Below are positions 1 through 13,000 of a DNA stretch of 64,000 nucleotides, in pieces. The stretch's first letter is position 1, and every line of letters begins with the position of its first letter. The notes beneath the pieces are model-generated. The model made no database searches and was not told the origin of the DNA. It saw only the letters and a program-made list of their open reading frames with translations. The position numbers and the translations under genes are program-made. The stretch comes from Brachypodium distachyon (Eukaryota; Streptophyta; Magnoliopsida; Poales; Poaceae), in NCBI RefSeq assembly GCF_000005505.3, contig NC_016134.3, forward strand, positions 41,416,150 through 41,480,149, written 5' to 3'.

Positions 1-1177
1 GCCGGTTTTTTAAAACCTTGGTCCCACGAAAAACCGTTTGGCCACGCAGGATTAATGACGTGCATGGGATTTGCCGAGTCAACACTGCACGTGGGTCCCA
101 GTTATGGAAAAAATTCTCTTGTTCCAATTCGTCCCAAAGCAAAAAAAAAAGCGACTTGCGGATCCTGATATGTGGCTACAAGACGGTCGCGGTGGCTGGC
201 CCTAAAGGCAGAGAAAGAGAATGAGTGTGTCGCAATGGACAAAGGAAGAGAACAGTCATAAAGCTGCGGCGTTGTGCATGTCGTGATGAAGCTAGGAAGG
301 GAGAGAAGCGAGAGATACGTTATTGACATAGTAGCCAGAAGATGCCTGCAACAATGATCTGAGAAACAAACCACCATCCCGGAGAAGAAGGCGACAAAGA
401 GGGTTGGATGATCATCTCAGATCCGGCCAGACGGATCCAAGAAAACTTTTAGCCTCACTAAATCCACGATGAAGTCGAAGCTGGCCGAGCCTCGCCGATC
501 GGAAAAAGAACCAAGAAACCAAGACACGCAGATTACCTACGAAACACAAACACAAATCTAGATCCACCACTCCAGAAGAGCAGCAACCAACCAAACCATA
601 CTCCTGAACGCCACCGGACGAGGAGTTGGGAAAACTTTATTCTTGATCCGCACGGTGCCGCCATCACTACCATAGCGCCGCTGCCGTTTGACCAAACCCT
701 AACTTCTGGGGATCTACTATAGCACCAACTGCGTGAGCGGCAAGGAGAGGAGGTGGAGACATGTTGCTTGCCCTCCAGCCGACTAGCCGGCTGACCGGAG
801 AACGATGCGATCAGCTAGGTCCTTGGCGGCGGCTAGGGCACGGGAGCAGGGAGCCTTTTTTCTGTTTACGTACGTAGATCTAGATTTGTTGTTGTACATC
901 TAGTCGCATAGAGATAAGTTCATCAGCTTTGAGTACAAATTTTTATACACTATTATTTTCAAGTCTTACTAAAGCCACCGATAGCGATGTGCCAGGGGTT
1001 GACAAGCGGGACAGCACGGGGCGTGAGATCGATTGCGAGGCCATGGGGGAAGCGCTACACGCCGTCGCGTGGATCAACGAGGAAGCGAGAAATACTTCCC
1101 GTTTGGGAGAGACAATTATTAGGCTCACAAAATTTAGAACAAAAAATACTTTGTTAATATATTATTCTAATGAAATA

Positions 1178-1366
1178 TACTCCCTCTGTTCCAAAATATA
1201 GACCGTATAACACCAAGCTTACTGCAAAAATATTAGCAACTACTATTTCAAATGAATACATTGTGAAAATATATTTCATGATAAATTTAGTTATCTTGAT
1301 TTGAGACTTCATATTGTTGGTTTTTCTATAAACTTATGTGTTTTATATTTTGGAATGGAGAGAGTA
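1178..1366. mobile_element. Stowaway-type MITE
   Basis: The ends are inverted copies of a CTCCCTCTGTTCCAAAATATA-like terminus. The left end starts at 1180 and the right end, seen as TATTTTGGAATGGAGAGAG, finishes near 1364. Both are flanked by TA. The interior is AT-rich and non-coding. The CTCCCTC ends, TA target and length of about 190 bp fit the Stowaway/mariner MITEs common in grass gene space. Confidence 0.75.
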
Positions 1367-1645
1367 TATCGGTATATTTATATTGGTTTGTTCGTTGTCT
1401 TCTTTGATCAATTACTCTTCAGCATCAAATGCATGTACTTGTTAATTTGCTGATGACATAGTTCTAGCCACTGATTGGAATTGATAGTGGTTATGAATTC
1501 TTGAACGATAAAGTAGGAGTGTTGTTAAGCTGATGCAGCAGGTAGCTTTGGAGAGGAAGGTATCATTTGGGATGCTTTCGCCTTTGATCAACTAAGAAAA
1601 ATTCATGACAATAATTTATGTTTTACAAGCTGCTGAAATAGATAT

Positions 1646-1654
1646 TATTTTGTA
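1646..1654. repeat. Left 9-bp target site duplication of the MULE
   Basis: The sequence TATTTTGTA lies immediately left of the element end and is repeated exactly at 17112-17120. A 9-bp duplication matches Mutator superfamily transposase. Confidence 0.85.
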
Positions 1655-1702
1655 GGGTCTGCCTTCGGCTCAGTCGACTGAGGCTCGTTTTGTCTCAGTC
1701 GA
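1655..1702 (+). repeat. Left terminal inverted repeat of the MULE
   Basis: This 48-bp end aligns without gaps to the reverse complement of 17064-17111. About 29 of 48 positions match, and the outer half is less conserved than the CAGTCG and TCTCAGTCGA blocks. Similarity beyond 48 bases falls off, so the terminal repeat is short or diverged. Confidence 0.8.
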
Positions 1703-2905
1703 TGATCATGTCCGTCCGTAGAAAGCACAGAAACGATCGTTCCTCCTACCCCCCCCCCCTCCCGCCCTGTCGGCTGAGACAGATCAAAATCACAGTCGAT
1801 CCCCCCTCGGCCTCGGCCTGTTAGGTTTTGTTGTGTTCGTGGGCTTTTCTTGTGTTTATGGGCTTTTGTTGTGTTATTTCTGTTTTGTTGTGTTCCTGGG
1901 AACCATATTTTCCCCCTGGCCTTAAAGCCCAAAACTTCACAAGGACAAAACCCTCTTACGGTCCAGTCCCACGCCGCAAAAACTCCCTTTTGGTCGTCTG
2001 CTCCTGATATACAAGAACTCGACCATCTTTCTGCCCAAGGCAGGAACCCAGAAAAGCAAAACGAACACACAGAATCATGCGGGGTGGCGATCTCCCTTTC
2101 CCGATCTGAGAAACAAAAAGAAGCCTTTTGCCACAAGGCATAACTCCAGATCCAGAAAAGGAGGGTGTGTCCAGGTTGGGGCAATGCAGCCAGGAGATAC
2201 ATACCAGGGTAAGCAGAAAACTCTTCTTCGCTCCACCCTGATCTCCCGGGCGAATAGGTTGAACGAACTGTTTATTCATCCACCTCTCCCCCTCCCCCCC
2301 TTCGATGTGTATGTTCTTTGAAACCTATATCTGGAACATGCAACCAGAAAAAAGAAAAAGGAAAAAGTGAGAATAATTGAAGTGAATCCTTAATGTGGTT
2401 ATGAACATGCAGGAATCATGGACACGTATGGTGGTTTCTTGTTGGGACAAGATAGGTTCCCTTCTCCGCAAAAAAAGGTCTCAGGTTGATTGTTTATGGC
2501 TTTTTGAATGTATAAATTCATATGGGCAGTTTTTTTTTTGAATTGGCTCTTTATCTGTGCCATACCACTCCCTTGAAACCTATGACTTAATCTATTTAAT
2601 ACATAACAAAGATATCTTGGGGAAAAAAACAACCAAAGAAAACAAGTGTCCTGACAAGTAATTACTGTATTTTGACAGAATTTGCATACAACATGCAAGA
2701 ACAGGAAAATGCAGTGCAATGGCAGGCGATGAGCAGGTTGTGGATCCATACATGCTGACGCAAATACAAACAGAGGTGCGGATCCATCAAACACTCAAAG
2801 TTTGCCTTTGGCACACAAAAAAGAAAGTTTACTGGTAGTCATTTAAAAAAGAGAAAAATAAACGGACATACCAATTTATCCTCGTTTGAATTTCCTAACC
2901 AGCAG

Positions 2906-5464
2906 ATGTTTGATGATGATGCTTCTGCTGTATTGGCTGGCACTGCTGGTGTTGAGCAACCTGCATATGGATCATTTACTCAGATGCTGCAGCAACCTTT
3001 CAACCCACAATATAAGCAAATGATTAATGACCCTATGGGCTTTGAGGTAACTTATTTAAGTTCAACGTACTGTAAAAAAATTTGAAATGATCATATTTGA
3101 AAAAAAAAACTAAAATATAAGCACAAAAAAGGCTTAAAACACATGCAACTAACATGCTCCAACTTTTTTCAGAACAATATGTTTATGATAACCGGAAGAG
3201 ATGGGCGTGATGATTATTCTGAAGAACCAGATGATGGTGACGATGATGAGCTAGAACAGAGAGTATATGATGATGCTGCTTTCGATAGTGAAGACTACAA
3301 TGACAACACAGAGCCTGTGTCCATTGCTTGTGAGAATTTGTCAGTCATGGCAAATAAGGCAGACAAATCCATTGACTCAGAAAATTTGTCTGTTATCACA
3401 GATGGAGTGCAGCAACAAGCTACTGGACAGACACACAGATATGAAAAACAGCAGGCAGTGGGTGATCCTCCTGCAGTTGAGCATCTTAGTAGGGAAGATA
3501 TTGAGAATTACCTGAAGAATGAAACTGTCCTTGCATCTCAATCATACAGCCAGGAAGTCCGAGGCCAACATGTACCGCACATCAATATGTCGTTCTGCAG
3601 TGATGCTGAGGCTTTTGTATTCTACAACACGTACGCAAGCATTGTTGGATTTTCTGCAAAGAAAGCAGGTAACTATCATTGCAGAGGTGCAGTTGACAGT
3701 AAAACAACAAGATGCACATACAGATGCAATAGGGCAGTCAAGATTGTTGGTAAAGAAATTCTTGAGGAAAGAAGAAAAAGAAGAAAACAGAATAGGAAGA
3801 AAAACAACAAGTCTGGGGTGTCTTGTGATGCACAGATCAAGAAGCCAAGGAATAAAAACACAATAAAGATCACAGACTGCCATGCGACAATGGTGGTGAC
3901 ACTAAAAGAGGATAAATGGGTTGTCACCAATATCGAGTTGCAGCACAATCATGCTTTAAGCCCTCCGGGTGAAGCTAAATTCCCGAGGTCTCACAAACAC
4001 ATGACAGAAGAAGAAAAATTATTGATCAGAACTATGAACTCAGTGAAGCTCCCTAGCAGGAAAATAATGGCTATCCTTGCTGGTTTCAAAGGCAGAATGT
4101 CAGCTCTCCCGTACACCAAAAAAGATGTTAGCAACTACAGAACAACCATACGCAATGAAAGCAACCAAAATGATATGATGATGGTCATAGAATTCTTTAG
4201 GAAAAGGCAGATGGAAGACCCCCGCTTCTACTATGCCTTCCGGGTAGATGATGAACATAAAGTACAGAATATTTTTTGGGCAGATGGAAATTGTAGGAAA
4301 TTTTACGACTTGTATGGTGATTGTATCAGTTTTGATACCACATACAAAACTAACAAGTATAATCTTTCATTTGCGCCTTTTGTTGGGATCACTGGACATG
4401 CAAACAACTGCCTATTTGCCTGTGCAATCCTTCAGAATGAGACTGTGGAGACCTTTACATGGCTTTTTGAAGAGTTCTTGCAATGCATGGGTGGGAAGAT
4501 GCCATTAACGATCATCACTGATCAAGATGTTGCAAGGAAGCAGGCGATTCCTAATGTGTTCACACAAACAAAGCATAGAAACTGCCTATTCCACATAAAG
4601 AAGAAAGCAGAAGAAAAATGTGCCAGGTGTTTTGCAACAAGACGAACACTGCACATTGAGTTTAACGACATCATTAACAAGTCTCAAACAGAGGAGGAGT
4701 TTGAGGCGCTCTGGCCAGCAATGATGAGAAAATACAAAGTTGAGAACATCAAATACTTTCAGCACATGTGGGAGATCAGAAAAAACTTTGTTCCTGTCTA
4801 TTTCAAGAAGGATTTTTTCCCCTTTATACACTCAACAGCCAGGAGTGACGGCACAAATGCTATTTTCAAAGATAATGTGGGCTCAACATATAGCATTATC
4901 AGCTTCCTTGGTGAATATCAGAGAATTTCTAAGAGCATAGTTGAGAAAGAAAGAGAGCAGGATTCAAAAACAAGAACTACAAAACCAAATTTGTGGGCAG
5001 GCCCTGAACTTGAGTTACAAGCTGCAAAACTGTACAACAGGAACATTTTTTACAAGTTCCAGAAACAGCTGAAGATGACACAACAAGTCCATGTTGAAGA
5101 GATTGAAAAAAATGTCAGTTATCAAGTTTATAAATCTAGTATGCTTGCAGAGTTGGATTTCAGAGAAAGGAAGTTCATGGTCATGGTTGACTGGGCGAAT
5201 GAGGACATATCTTGCATTTGTGTTAGATTTCAAAAAGATGGCATGTTGTGCTGTCATGCTTTGAGAGTTCTATTACATCTCAATATTTTAGTTTTGCCTG
5301 AGAAATATTATATTCAAAGGTGGAGGCAGGCAGAAAATGTAGAAGCACGTGACAAGCAGTACAATGTGCCACTTGAACTAATGACAGAAAACAGTCATTT
5401 CAGGTACAGCATTTTATCGAAGAAGATGACAGATCTTGCTGCAAATGCATGCCAGTTGACATAA
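2906..5464 (+). CDS. FAR1/FHY3-type Mutator transposase (FRS-like)
   Basis: This is the likely transposase of the surrounding MULE, and it would act in the nucleus on the element ends. Exon 1 is 2906-3046 (47 codons from ATG), followed by a 126-bp GT/AG intron and exon 2 from 3173 to the TAA at 5462-5464, giving about 810 residues. In order, the protein shows an acidic N-terminus (about 50-90), a FAR1 DNA-binding domain (about 182-305, ending in the typical LQHNH) and a lysine/arginine-rich stretch. The MULE DDE transposase domain follows (about 427-525), with SFDTTYKTN carrying the first Asp and TIITDQD the second. A SWIM zinc finger with CIC and CCH ligands lies near 725. Lengths and order match FAR1-related proteins and Jittery/FAR1-type MULE transposases. 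The start is the first ATG in phase with exon 2; an earlier leader exon cannot be excluded. The same frame continues after the stop (see next entry). Confidence 0.85.
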
Positions 5465-6265
5465 ACATATACATACTTGCTAAACAAGGGCACAAAGCTA
5501 TACAGGAAAATTAATGAAATCAGAAAGGAAGCACAAGACAAACACAAGCAGACGCATACATCACAGCATGATGTGGATGAGCAACCCCCTGGAGAAACAT
5601 TCCCTGAGAATAGCACAACTGCAGGTCATGGTCCTGAAGACATGTACAAAGAGCCTGACATAGCTAAATCTAAAGGCCATCCTAAAGTGGCAGGGCGACA
5701 GAAAACTATTGTTGAGGAAATTTTCACAAAGCAACGAATTACTTGCAGCCACTGCGGTGAACATGATCACAACATAAAGACATACAAGAAATTAGCAATT
5801 GATAAGGAATCGTTGCAAAAACTGAAAGGAGGCAGGAAAACTAAGCTAGGTACCGTAATTATAGACTTGATTTTGTCTGGGTGTTCTTTCCTCTAGTCAT
5901 TTGCTCTTTTTATATTTGAAATACTGTAGATTTTGGGATCCTCACCATTTTGCAATTACAAAAACAAAAAAACAAAAAATGCAGGTGGGTCTGCTAAGTC
6001 CAGTCAGATAGCCGCGAAGAAGCAGAAGATTGCTCTGTCAAGCACAAACAAACGCACTAGCAGCAAGACAGAAACGAAAAGCACAGGGGAGAAGTCCAAG
6101 ACCAATAGCGATAAGCCAGCTACACATAAGGGTGCCGACAAAGATGTGTCATCTCCGTTACCCCCATGTGACGTCCAATCCCCCAGGATTAGGAAGCCCA
6201 CGCAGAAAGCTCTTGAGAGCATGCTACTTACTCCAACTCGGAAGCAAAAGAAACAAGTTGGCTAG
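5465..6265 (+). pseudogene. C-terminal tail of the FAR1-type transposase beyond an in-frame TAA
   Basis: The reading frame of the transposase stays open on the far side of the TAA at 5462-5464 through to 5849. It then splices with a GT at 5850 and an AG at 5983-5984 into 5985-6265, keeping frame and ending in TAG. The tail has a lysine-rich segment and a zinc-knuckle-like motif (CSHCGEHDHNIKTYKK) near 5740-5790. The last expected Cys is Tyr, so one ligand is missing. The end is basic and Ser/Lys-rich. FAR1-type proteins often end in a CCHC knuckle, so the tail most likely belonged to the same protein and was cut off by one nonsense change. A short unrecognised intron around the stop is an alternative. 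Confidence 0.65.
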
Positions 6266-7058
6266 ATGAACGTATCAAAAAAAGATTTTTAATGACAATT
6301 TATAGATACAATTACACAGACAACTTGTGTGTGTGTGCGTACAATTGCTTTTTAATTATTGTCATTATAGTGAGCAGACAAATTTATGTTGTTTCTCTTT
6401 TGTTAGTACCTTTGTTTTTCTACAGCAGGAAAAGGAATGCAGAAAGAAAGAAAAAACGTACCATCCATTCCTTCTTTATGTTGTTACTGTATCTTTCCTG
6501 TCTACAATATTGATGAAATATCGTCCTTGCTTGCTTAGAACTCACTTGTCTACAATATTGATGAAATATCGTCCTTGCTTGCTTAGAACTCACTGCTTTA
6601 TGCTTCACTATCCCTATATGAAAAAAATATAGACATAAGCATGGTAGAACACACTCACCCCCCCCCCCCCCCACACAACCACCCCACCCCACCCCCCTTT
6701 CGATTGTAGAAATTAACAGACACTGAGAAAATCCGGAATTTAATAAAACTGGCATATATTCTATTGCACAATGAAAACGTGAATATAAAAAAAATGACAT
6801 CACATAGAAATCACAAAAAAAGAGAGCAAAAAAGAACACCACACACATTATCATATGTTTTTGTACTATATCTTGAGACCACATTATAAGCCACCCCCCT
6901 CGCTGTCATGTTTGCACACATTGTTCAAAAAATGAAAAAAAAAACACTATCAGTACGTTGTAGCTTGTCCCACATGCGGGCACATTGTATGTACAATTGG
7001 TGCACCCTGAAGGAGTCAAAAAAAAAACTAATATCTGTTCAACTACATCTTGTGTGGG
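6266..7058. repeat. Spacer between the converging MULE genes, with a perfect 48-bp tandem repeat
   Basis: Two exact 48-bp copies lie head to tail at 6499-6546 and 6547-6594. A C-rich low-complexity tract follows at about 6656-6700. The rest is A-rich and without a coding signal. The position between the two 3' ends suggests it holds both terminators and polyadenylation signals. Confidence 0.7.
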
Positions 7059-10000
7059 TCAACGTTCCTCCGATCTGCTGTGAAGAGTGGAAACCGTAGA
7101 TCCTAATTCCTTGTATCTCCAATGCTCAAATGGTGCATATAGTTTGCTCCCCCCAAAAATAAAGCATTGGCTCCCTGGAATGTACATCTGCACCCAAAGA
7201 AAAAGAGGTAAAACAACAAGAATTAAACAAAGCCAAAAAAGAAACTCAGTGGGTTGAAAAAAAAGAAAAAAAAACACATATGAAAACATAAGTGCTTACT
7301 GCCGGATTGAAGTTCCAGATAAAATGCTTTGCATCTTCTTGTACATTGTGTTTGCTGAACATAATTTCATTGCAAATTTTGACTCTAATACTTGGGATAT
7401 CATCTTTAGAGAAAGCGCATGATGGTTGGTTCCTCGAATCCCACTGCTCCATGAATTTCATCACGAAAATCCCGCAATCATGCCTGATGATGGAAAAAAT
7501 AGGTCACTTCAAATGAGTCTCCCGCAGAAATCATACGTTAAGTGTGCTTTTCGGAAAAATAAACACACAATTGATTACTTATATAGAAAAAAAGAAATAA
7601 AAACAATCACTAACCCGTTATTTTGTTTTGGAACTCTAGGATATAATATCCCATACTCATCAAACCTTTGGCTTGGGAGCCCACGATCGTGCCAAGCTTG
7701 TGTAAATTTTTTAATCTGCACAACAAAAGACAATGGTAGCGTTTTTTTTCATCAGCACACTCGAAAAAAAAAGCACGGGAAACAATATGGAATTTTAAAA
7801 AAAATTGTTAAGAAAAGCAAAAGTAAGTTACCAGTAGATGTGAAGTTTCCTTATGTAAGATACTGTCAGGCCCAAACAAAGAATCCAAGAAGATAAACTT
7901 CTCATCCCTCAAGTCAACAATGAATAAAAACCAGTGCTGCATGTGTAAGCTGGGGAAGTATAGCTGCAAAAAGAAAACAGAAAAGAAGGGAGAGTGTGCG
8001 TGTAAGACAAAAAAGTATTGTTGATACCACGGACACAAAAGATTGCAAAAAACACAAGAAACAAAAAAAGACATCACCATATTGCTGAGATGCAGTGTCA
8101 TCGCTGACCCTGCTCCTTCAAAAGCATTCATTACACATTCTTTCATTTTCTCCTTCTTAGATTGAGTTGTGTATTTCTCCAAAAAAATATTCCTGCATTT
8201 AACTTGTAATGAACAATGTTGCACCTACATAAACACAAAAAATAGAGGCCTGCTGAAGTAAAAATAGGAAAAACTGCAATTTCAACTTACACTCATAGTG
8301 TGGAAGAAGAAATGTTTGAGTGAATCCCTTGGGTGATTCTCTATAAACAACTTGCGACAAAAGGAATTAAGCACATATCCTTCAACCCACCCCTCATTCC
8401 TAAAAGATTCAGCGTAAGTCTTGAAGGTCACCCTAACCTTGTCAAAGAAAATTGCTATTCAGCTGCCAAAAAAAAAGATAGTAGTTCAGTAATCTGCATG
8501 TGTCTTATTGACAAAAAAGCTACATGAAAAAAAAAGTATGGGTTGCAGTTTTCATTCCCCCCCTGAAAAATGCAATTGCAACAAAAAGAGCACTTGCAAA
8601 AAGTAACAAATATTGCGATTGTTATATCCGAACTTGTAGTTGCAAGAAAAAAAAATACTTGCAGGTGCAAAATAACCGAGAAAAAATTGCGGTTTTGAGG
8701 CAAGAACTGCTAGAAATTGCAGTTGCAACTCTGCTATGCACGTAGAGGCGCGGGGGGGGGGGGGGGGGGTGTGCACTGATGTACAGTAAAAAAAACAAAA
8801 AAGTGATTACACATTTCCAGTTGTAAAAAAACAGATATTGTGACTGTTATTCCCCTAACTTGCAGTTGCAATTGAATCATAAAAAAAAAGTAACGTATAT
8901 TGCAACTATTATTCCCCTAAAAATTGCAGTTGCAACAAATACACAAAAAAATTGTGGGTGCGATTATAGATTAGAGACTTGCAGTTGCGATTAGCAGACA
9001 TTGCAACTGCAAGTTCCTTGTAACAATTTTGGATCACAAAAGATGCAGAAGTTATTCCCTTAAAACTTGTAGTTGCACTTGCAATTTGCGCTTGCACTTC
9101 AGTTTTGTGGTGGTAGGGGGAAAACGGGTACTTACAGTTCTTGCCTTTCCCAAAAATCCCGCAAATTTTTTGAAACTTGCAACTGCAACTGTTATTCCCC
9201 AAAACTTGCAGTTGCAACAAAAAAATACACAGAAAAGAAAAATTGCAGGTGTGATTACAGACTTGCAGTTGCGATTAGCAGACATTGCATCTGCAAGCTC
9301 CTTGTAATTTGCAGTTGCAAAAAAATCTTGGAAAAACAAAAAACTGCGGTTGTTATTCCCTAAAACTTGCAGTTGCAACAAAAATACACAACTAAAAGAA
9401 TTGCGGGTGTGATTACAGACTTGCAGTTGCAATTAGCAGACATTGCAGCTGCAAGTTCCTTGTAATTTGCAGTTGCAAAATCTTGGGAAAACAAAAAATT
9501 GCGGTTGTTATTCCCTTAAACTTGCAGTTGTGCTTGCAAAATTTGCACTTGCGCTTGCCGTTGTAAAACGGGTACTTACAGTTGCGATTGATTTAGAAAA
9601 AAATGTAGTTGCTGCCAAAAAAAATAAGGAAATGCGGTAGTAATTGAAAACAGATGGAGAGTAGTAAAAAAAGAACATGTGCTGTGTATTCTTACTACAT
9701 ATAATCTCTGCTGGCCCCAAGTGACATAATGCATTGATAGAGTCTTACTTCCTCGTTCCTCACATTAACTTTCCCTGTGTCATAAGGTGAACATACCCAC
9801 TTGCTTGGTTGCAGAACTCTTTTTTTGATATTTGCTTGGTTGTACATATGATCTGTTTTGTTGGTTAGCATATTGCAATTGTCTCTGAATTAGTTCTCTC
9901 CTAGAGGATGAATGCTTGATACAGGCTGTCAACAAAAAAAACATAGAAAAACACGACAATTACTAAGACGACACATTATAGGGGGGGGGAGGAGTGTATG

Positions 10001-13000
10001 ACATACTTGCGACCGGCAGCTATTTTAATCATTTGAACATTGGAAACAAAATGCAAACTAAAAAATATTTGAAAAGGTGTTGGCTGTTTAACCTTTGTAT
10101 TTGTTCTTTTCAGTTTCCCTTGCGTTTGTATTTGCTGAAGTTGTTTTGAATAGCTTTCCTCATCAAGTACTTCTAGCTCTGGCGAGTCCTGTTGGTGGCA
10201 GATTTTCGGTTAGAAAAAGGGAGTGGACAAAAAAATAATTAAAACTACTTACAGTATGAAAAAAAAACAGAACCTCAATGTAAATGGGATTCTCTTTTAT
10301 GTCTTCATGAAATTCTTTGTTGTCGCTCCCTCTTATTGTAACAGCAGATTCCTGTACCAGGATGTGTGAAAGTATTACGTAATAAAACAAAGGATCTGTG
10401 AGGGTATCACGTATTAAAACAAAAAAACACAAAAAAAATGAAACGTATGCACAAAACTGCTGAAAAATAATAATATCACATACCATACGATCTATCAAGT
10501 TCCTGGGCCTAATTGGAGAGATCGTGTATGTGCAACTACAATTATCATTGCTGGCTTGTTTTTGAGCACATTGAATATCAGATTCTTGCAGCTGTGGTTG
10601 GGGACCGTACGTAGCCATCCTAGCCTACAAAAATTATAAAAAAAGAAAATCTGAAAAACACACAGTGCAGGGGGGCAAATGAAAAAATGCAAAAAGAAAA
10701 AAATGGTGTTTGTGTTACTTTTTTTAAAACTCAGAAAGTGGAAAAGTAAAAAAGCAAAAAAAAATGACATAAGATTTCAAATCGAGATATTTATAAAAAG
10801 GGAATACAAAAAACAAGCATGTGAACACAAGCATTGTATATTGCCGACTTCACTTAAAACATATGAAAAACAAAATATGTGATGAAGAGAAAAATGTTTA
10901 GTAACACAAAAATAAAACCCTGGTATGCTGGGCTTGCGTAATAACTTGCCAAAGGATCAATATTCTCCTGTTGGAAAAAGGGCAAGAACATAAAAACATG
11001 GCACAAAGGAGGATTTTTTTTCCCCGCTGTTAGGATCCTATTCAAATAGGTATTCATGTACCTTTTTATTGTTACCGCTCCTCTCATCTAAAATTTCATC
11101 ACAAAAATCTGCCTCTGTCCAGTCGATTACAGCTCTGAATGCTTCGTCATATTTTGAATGTTTCTTTGTGTCTGATTTTGTATCACTGTCTAGGTATGCT
11201 TCCGCTGATGGCAATGTTTGAATTTTAACAAAAAAAAATCACAAATGAAAAAAGACTGCTGGGAAAAAAAGGTTTAACTCACAAAGATGTACACGAACCT
11301 ATGGCTGCCATACTGGTGTTGTTTAGTGCTTGGTCCACATGAAATCTTGTCGATGCATATCCTGAAAAAAAAAAGAGTACTTGTGTGAGAATTACTATGG
11401 CAGTAAAAACAACAAAAATATTGAAAAAAGTATACAAGTTTCAATGTTAAAAAGGAAGGAGCAAAATAAAAAAAAACATAACCTGCAGCAGTGCATATAT
11501 TGTTTGTTTCCTTAGCTTCAGCTGTTGTGTCCTATGACGTTGTTAGGCGCATGCAGACAAAAAAAAATTTAAAAGGTTGTACAGTAAACACAAAAACACA
11601 TGCATGCATAAAACCATTCCTCTAACGACTGATTAAAAAAAAGAAACTAATAAAACTTACAGGAGGTAGGGTTGAATCGCGTGCCTGGTTGGGTAGTTGT
11701 TTTGACATACGCTCGAGAATGCTCGCAGTTTCATTTGGTTTCTTAATTTTCTGCAATATTTCGCTAACTCTCCTGCTGCTTGTTACTTCAAAAGGTTCTG
11801 TAGTCGCATCTCCTGCATTGACTTCAGTTAATAGCGCAGCATCAACGAGCATGTAGTTCAGGCTTGCGCTTTCTATGCTTGATGTTGGGTTTAATTTTCT
11901 TTTGCCCTGCACAAAACAAAAAAGAACAAAACAACATTCCTCTAACACTGCGTCGAAAACAAAACAAAAAATCATACAAACATTGGTATGCTTTGTGAAA
12001 AAATAAAAAATAAACTCACTAAGTCAGGTCGTATCTCTGGTTTCTCGGCTGCATTCAATGAAATTGGCACTGATTCCTTGGTTTTCTGAACTTGTTCAAT
12101 AATTTGATCACTCAAAGTTGTGCCATGGTCGTTGTCGGCTGGGTGGGATGTTTTTTTACACTGATTCTTAGCCTACACAAAAAAAACTCAAAAAAGAAAT
12201 TTCAAAAAAAACAAAAAACCGCACATGTTATCTGTATGTACTGCACTGCCTTTTGGTATTTAATTAACACATACTTGCAACACAAAAAAGAAAATTGCGG
12301 GTGCGATTATAGACTTGCACTTGCGATTAGCAGACATTGCAGCTGCAAAAATTCCAGTAATTTGCGGTTGCAAATTTCCGTAAGTTGAAAAACAGAAAAG
12401 CTTGTTCCATACCTTTGTTATTTGTACAACATCGGCACATGCCCGTTCCGAGTCACCTTGTTTATCCGGTGCATTTGATTTCTGAAGCAAATTCAGTTCG
12501 TCTATTTGTTTGTGCGGACTACCCAATGAGTTAGCTTGTGTGTGATTTGTATTTTCATGCATGCCTCTTGCATTGTCAGCATCAAAATGTGCTCCGTGGA
12601 TGCCCTCCCATCCCTACAGAAAAAGCACATTGTTTGTGGAGAAAAAAGGAGAGGAAAATAATGCACACAAATGGAAAAAAAAAGGGCCTGTTCCACCACC
12701 TTCCCATCTTGTATAGCTGCAGATCCATGAATCAGCGGTGATGCTTCTTTGGTAACTTTGTATTTACATCCTAATTTAGAGAAATTACAGAGGTCACATT
12801 TTAAAAAAAGATTAAAAAAAAAGCATATAAAGTTAAAAATTACCTTCAGTGCTAGCTTCGTGACTGTTTTGCCCATCTGGCTCGACAGTTTTGTTATTTT
12901 CAGATATGGTATTGCCATTGTGGGATGCCTCCTCTGAACTCCCAAGTACTTCAGTTTCCCCCGAAATTATGAAGTGTTTAGATTTTTGTTGTTCCTCATT

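Larger units (their letters stand above)
1..1654. other. Left flank, no recognisable gene
   Basis: No open reading frame here has a recognisable domain or a convincing exon series on either strand. The first 900 bases are GC-moderate and look like degraded repeat or leader sequence. From about 1140 the DNA is AT-rich and holds a MITE. The stretch ends at the 9-bp target duplication of the large Mutator-like element. Confidence 0.5.

Noticed and set aside
6656..6700. Poly-C tract as a functional site
   Set aside because: Similar C or G runs occur at 1750, 8750, 13245, 13718, 16125 and 16523, so it looks like general low-complexity drift in this element.
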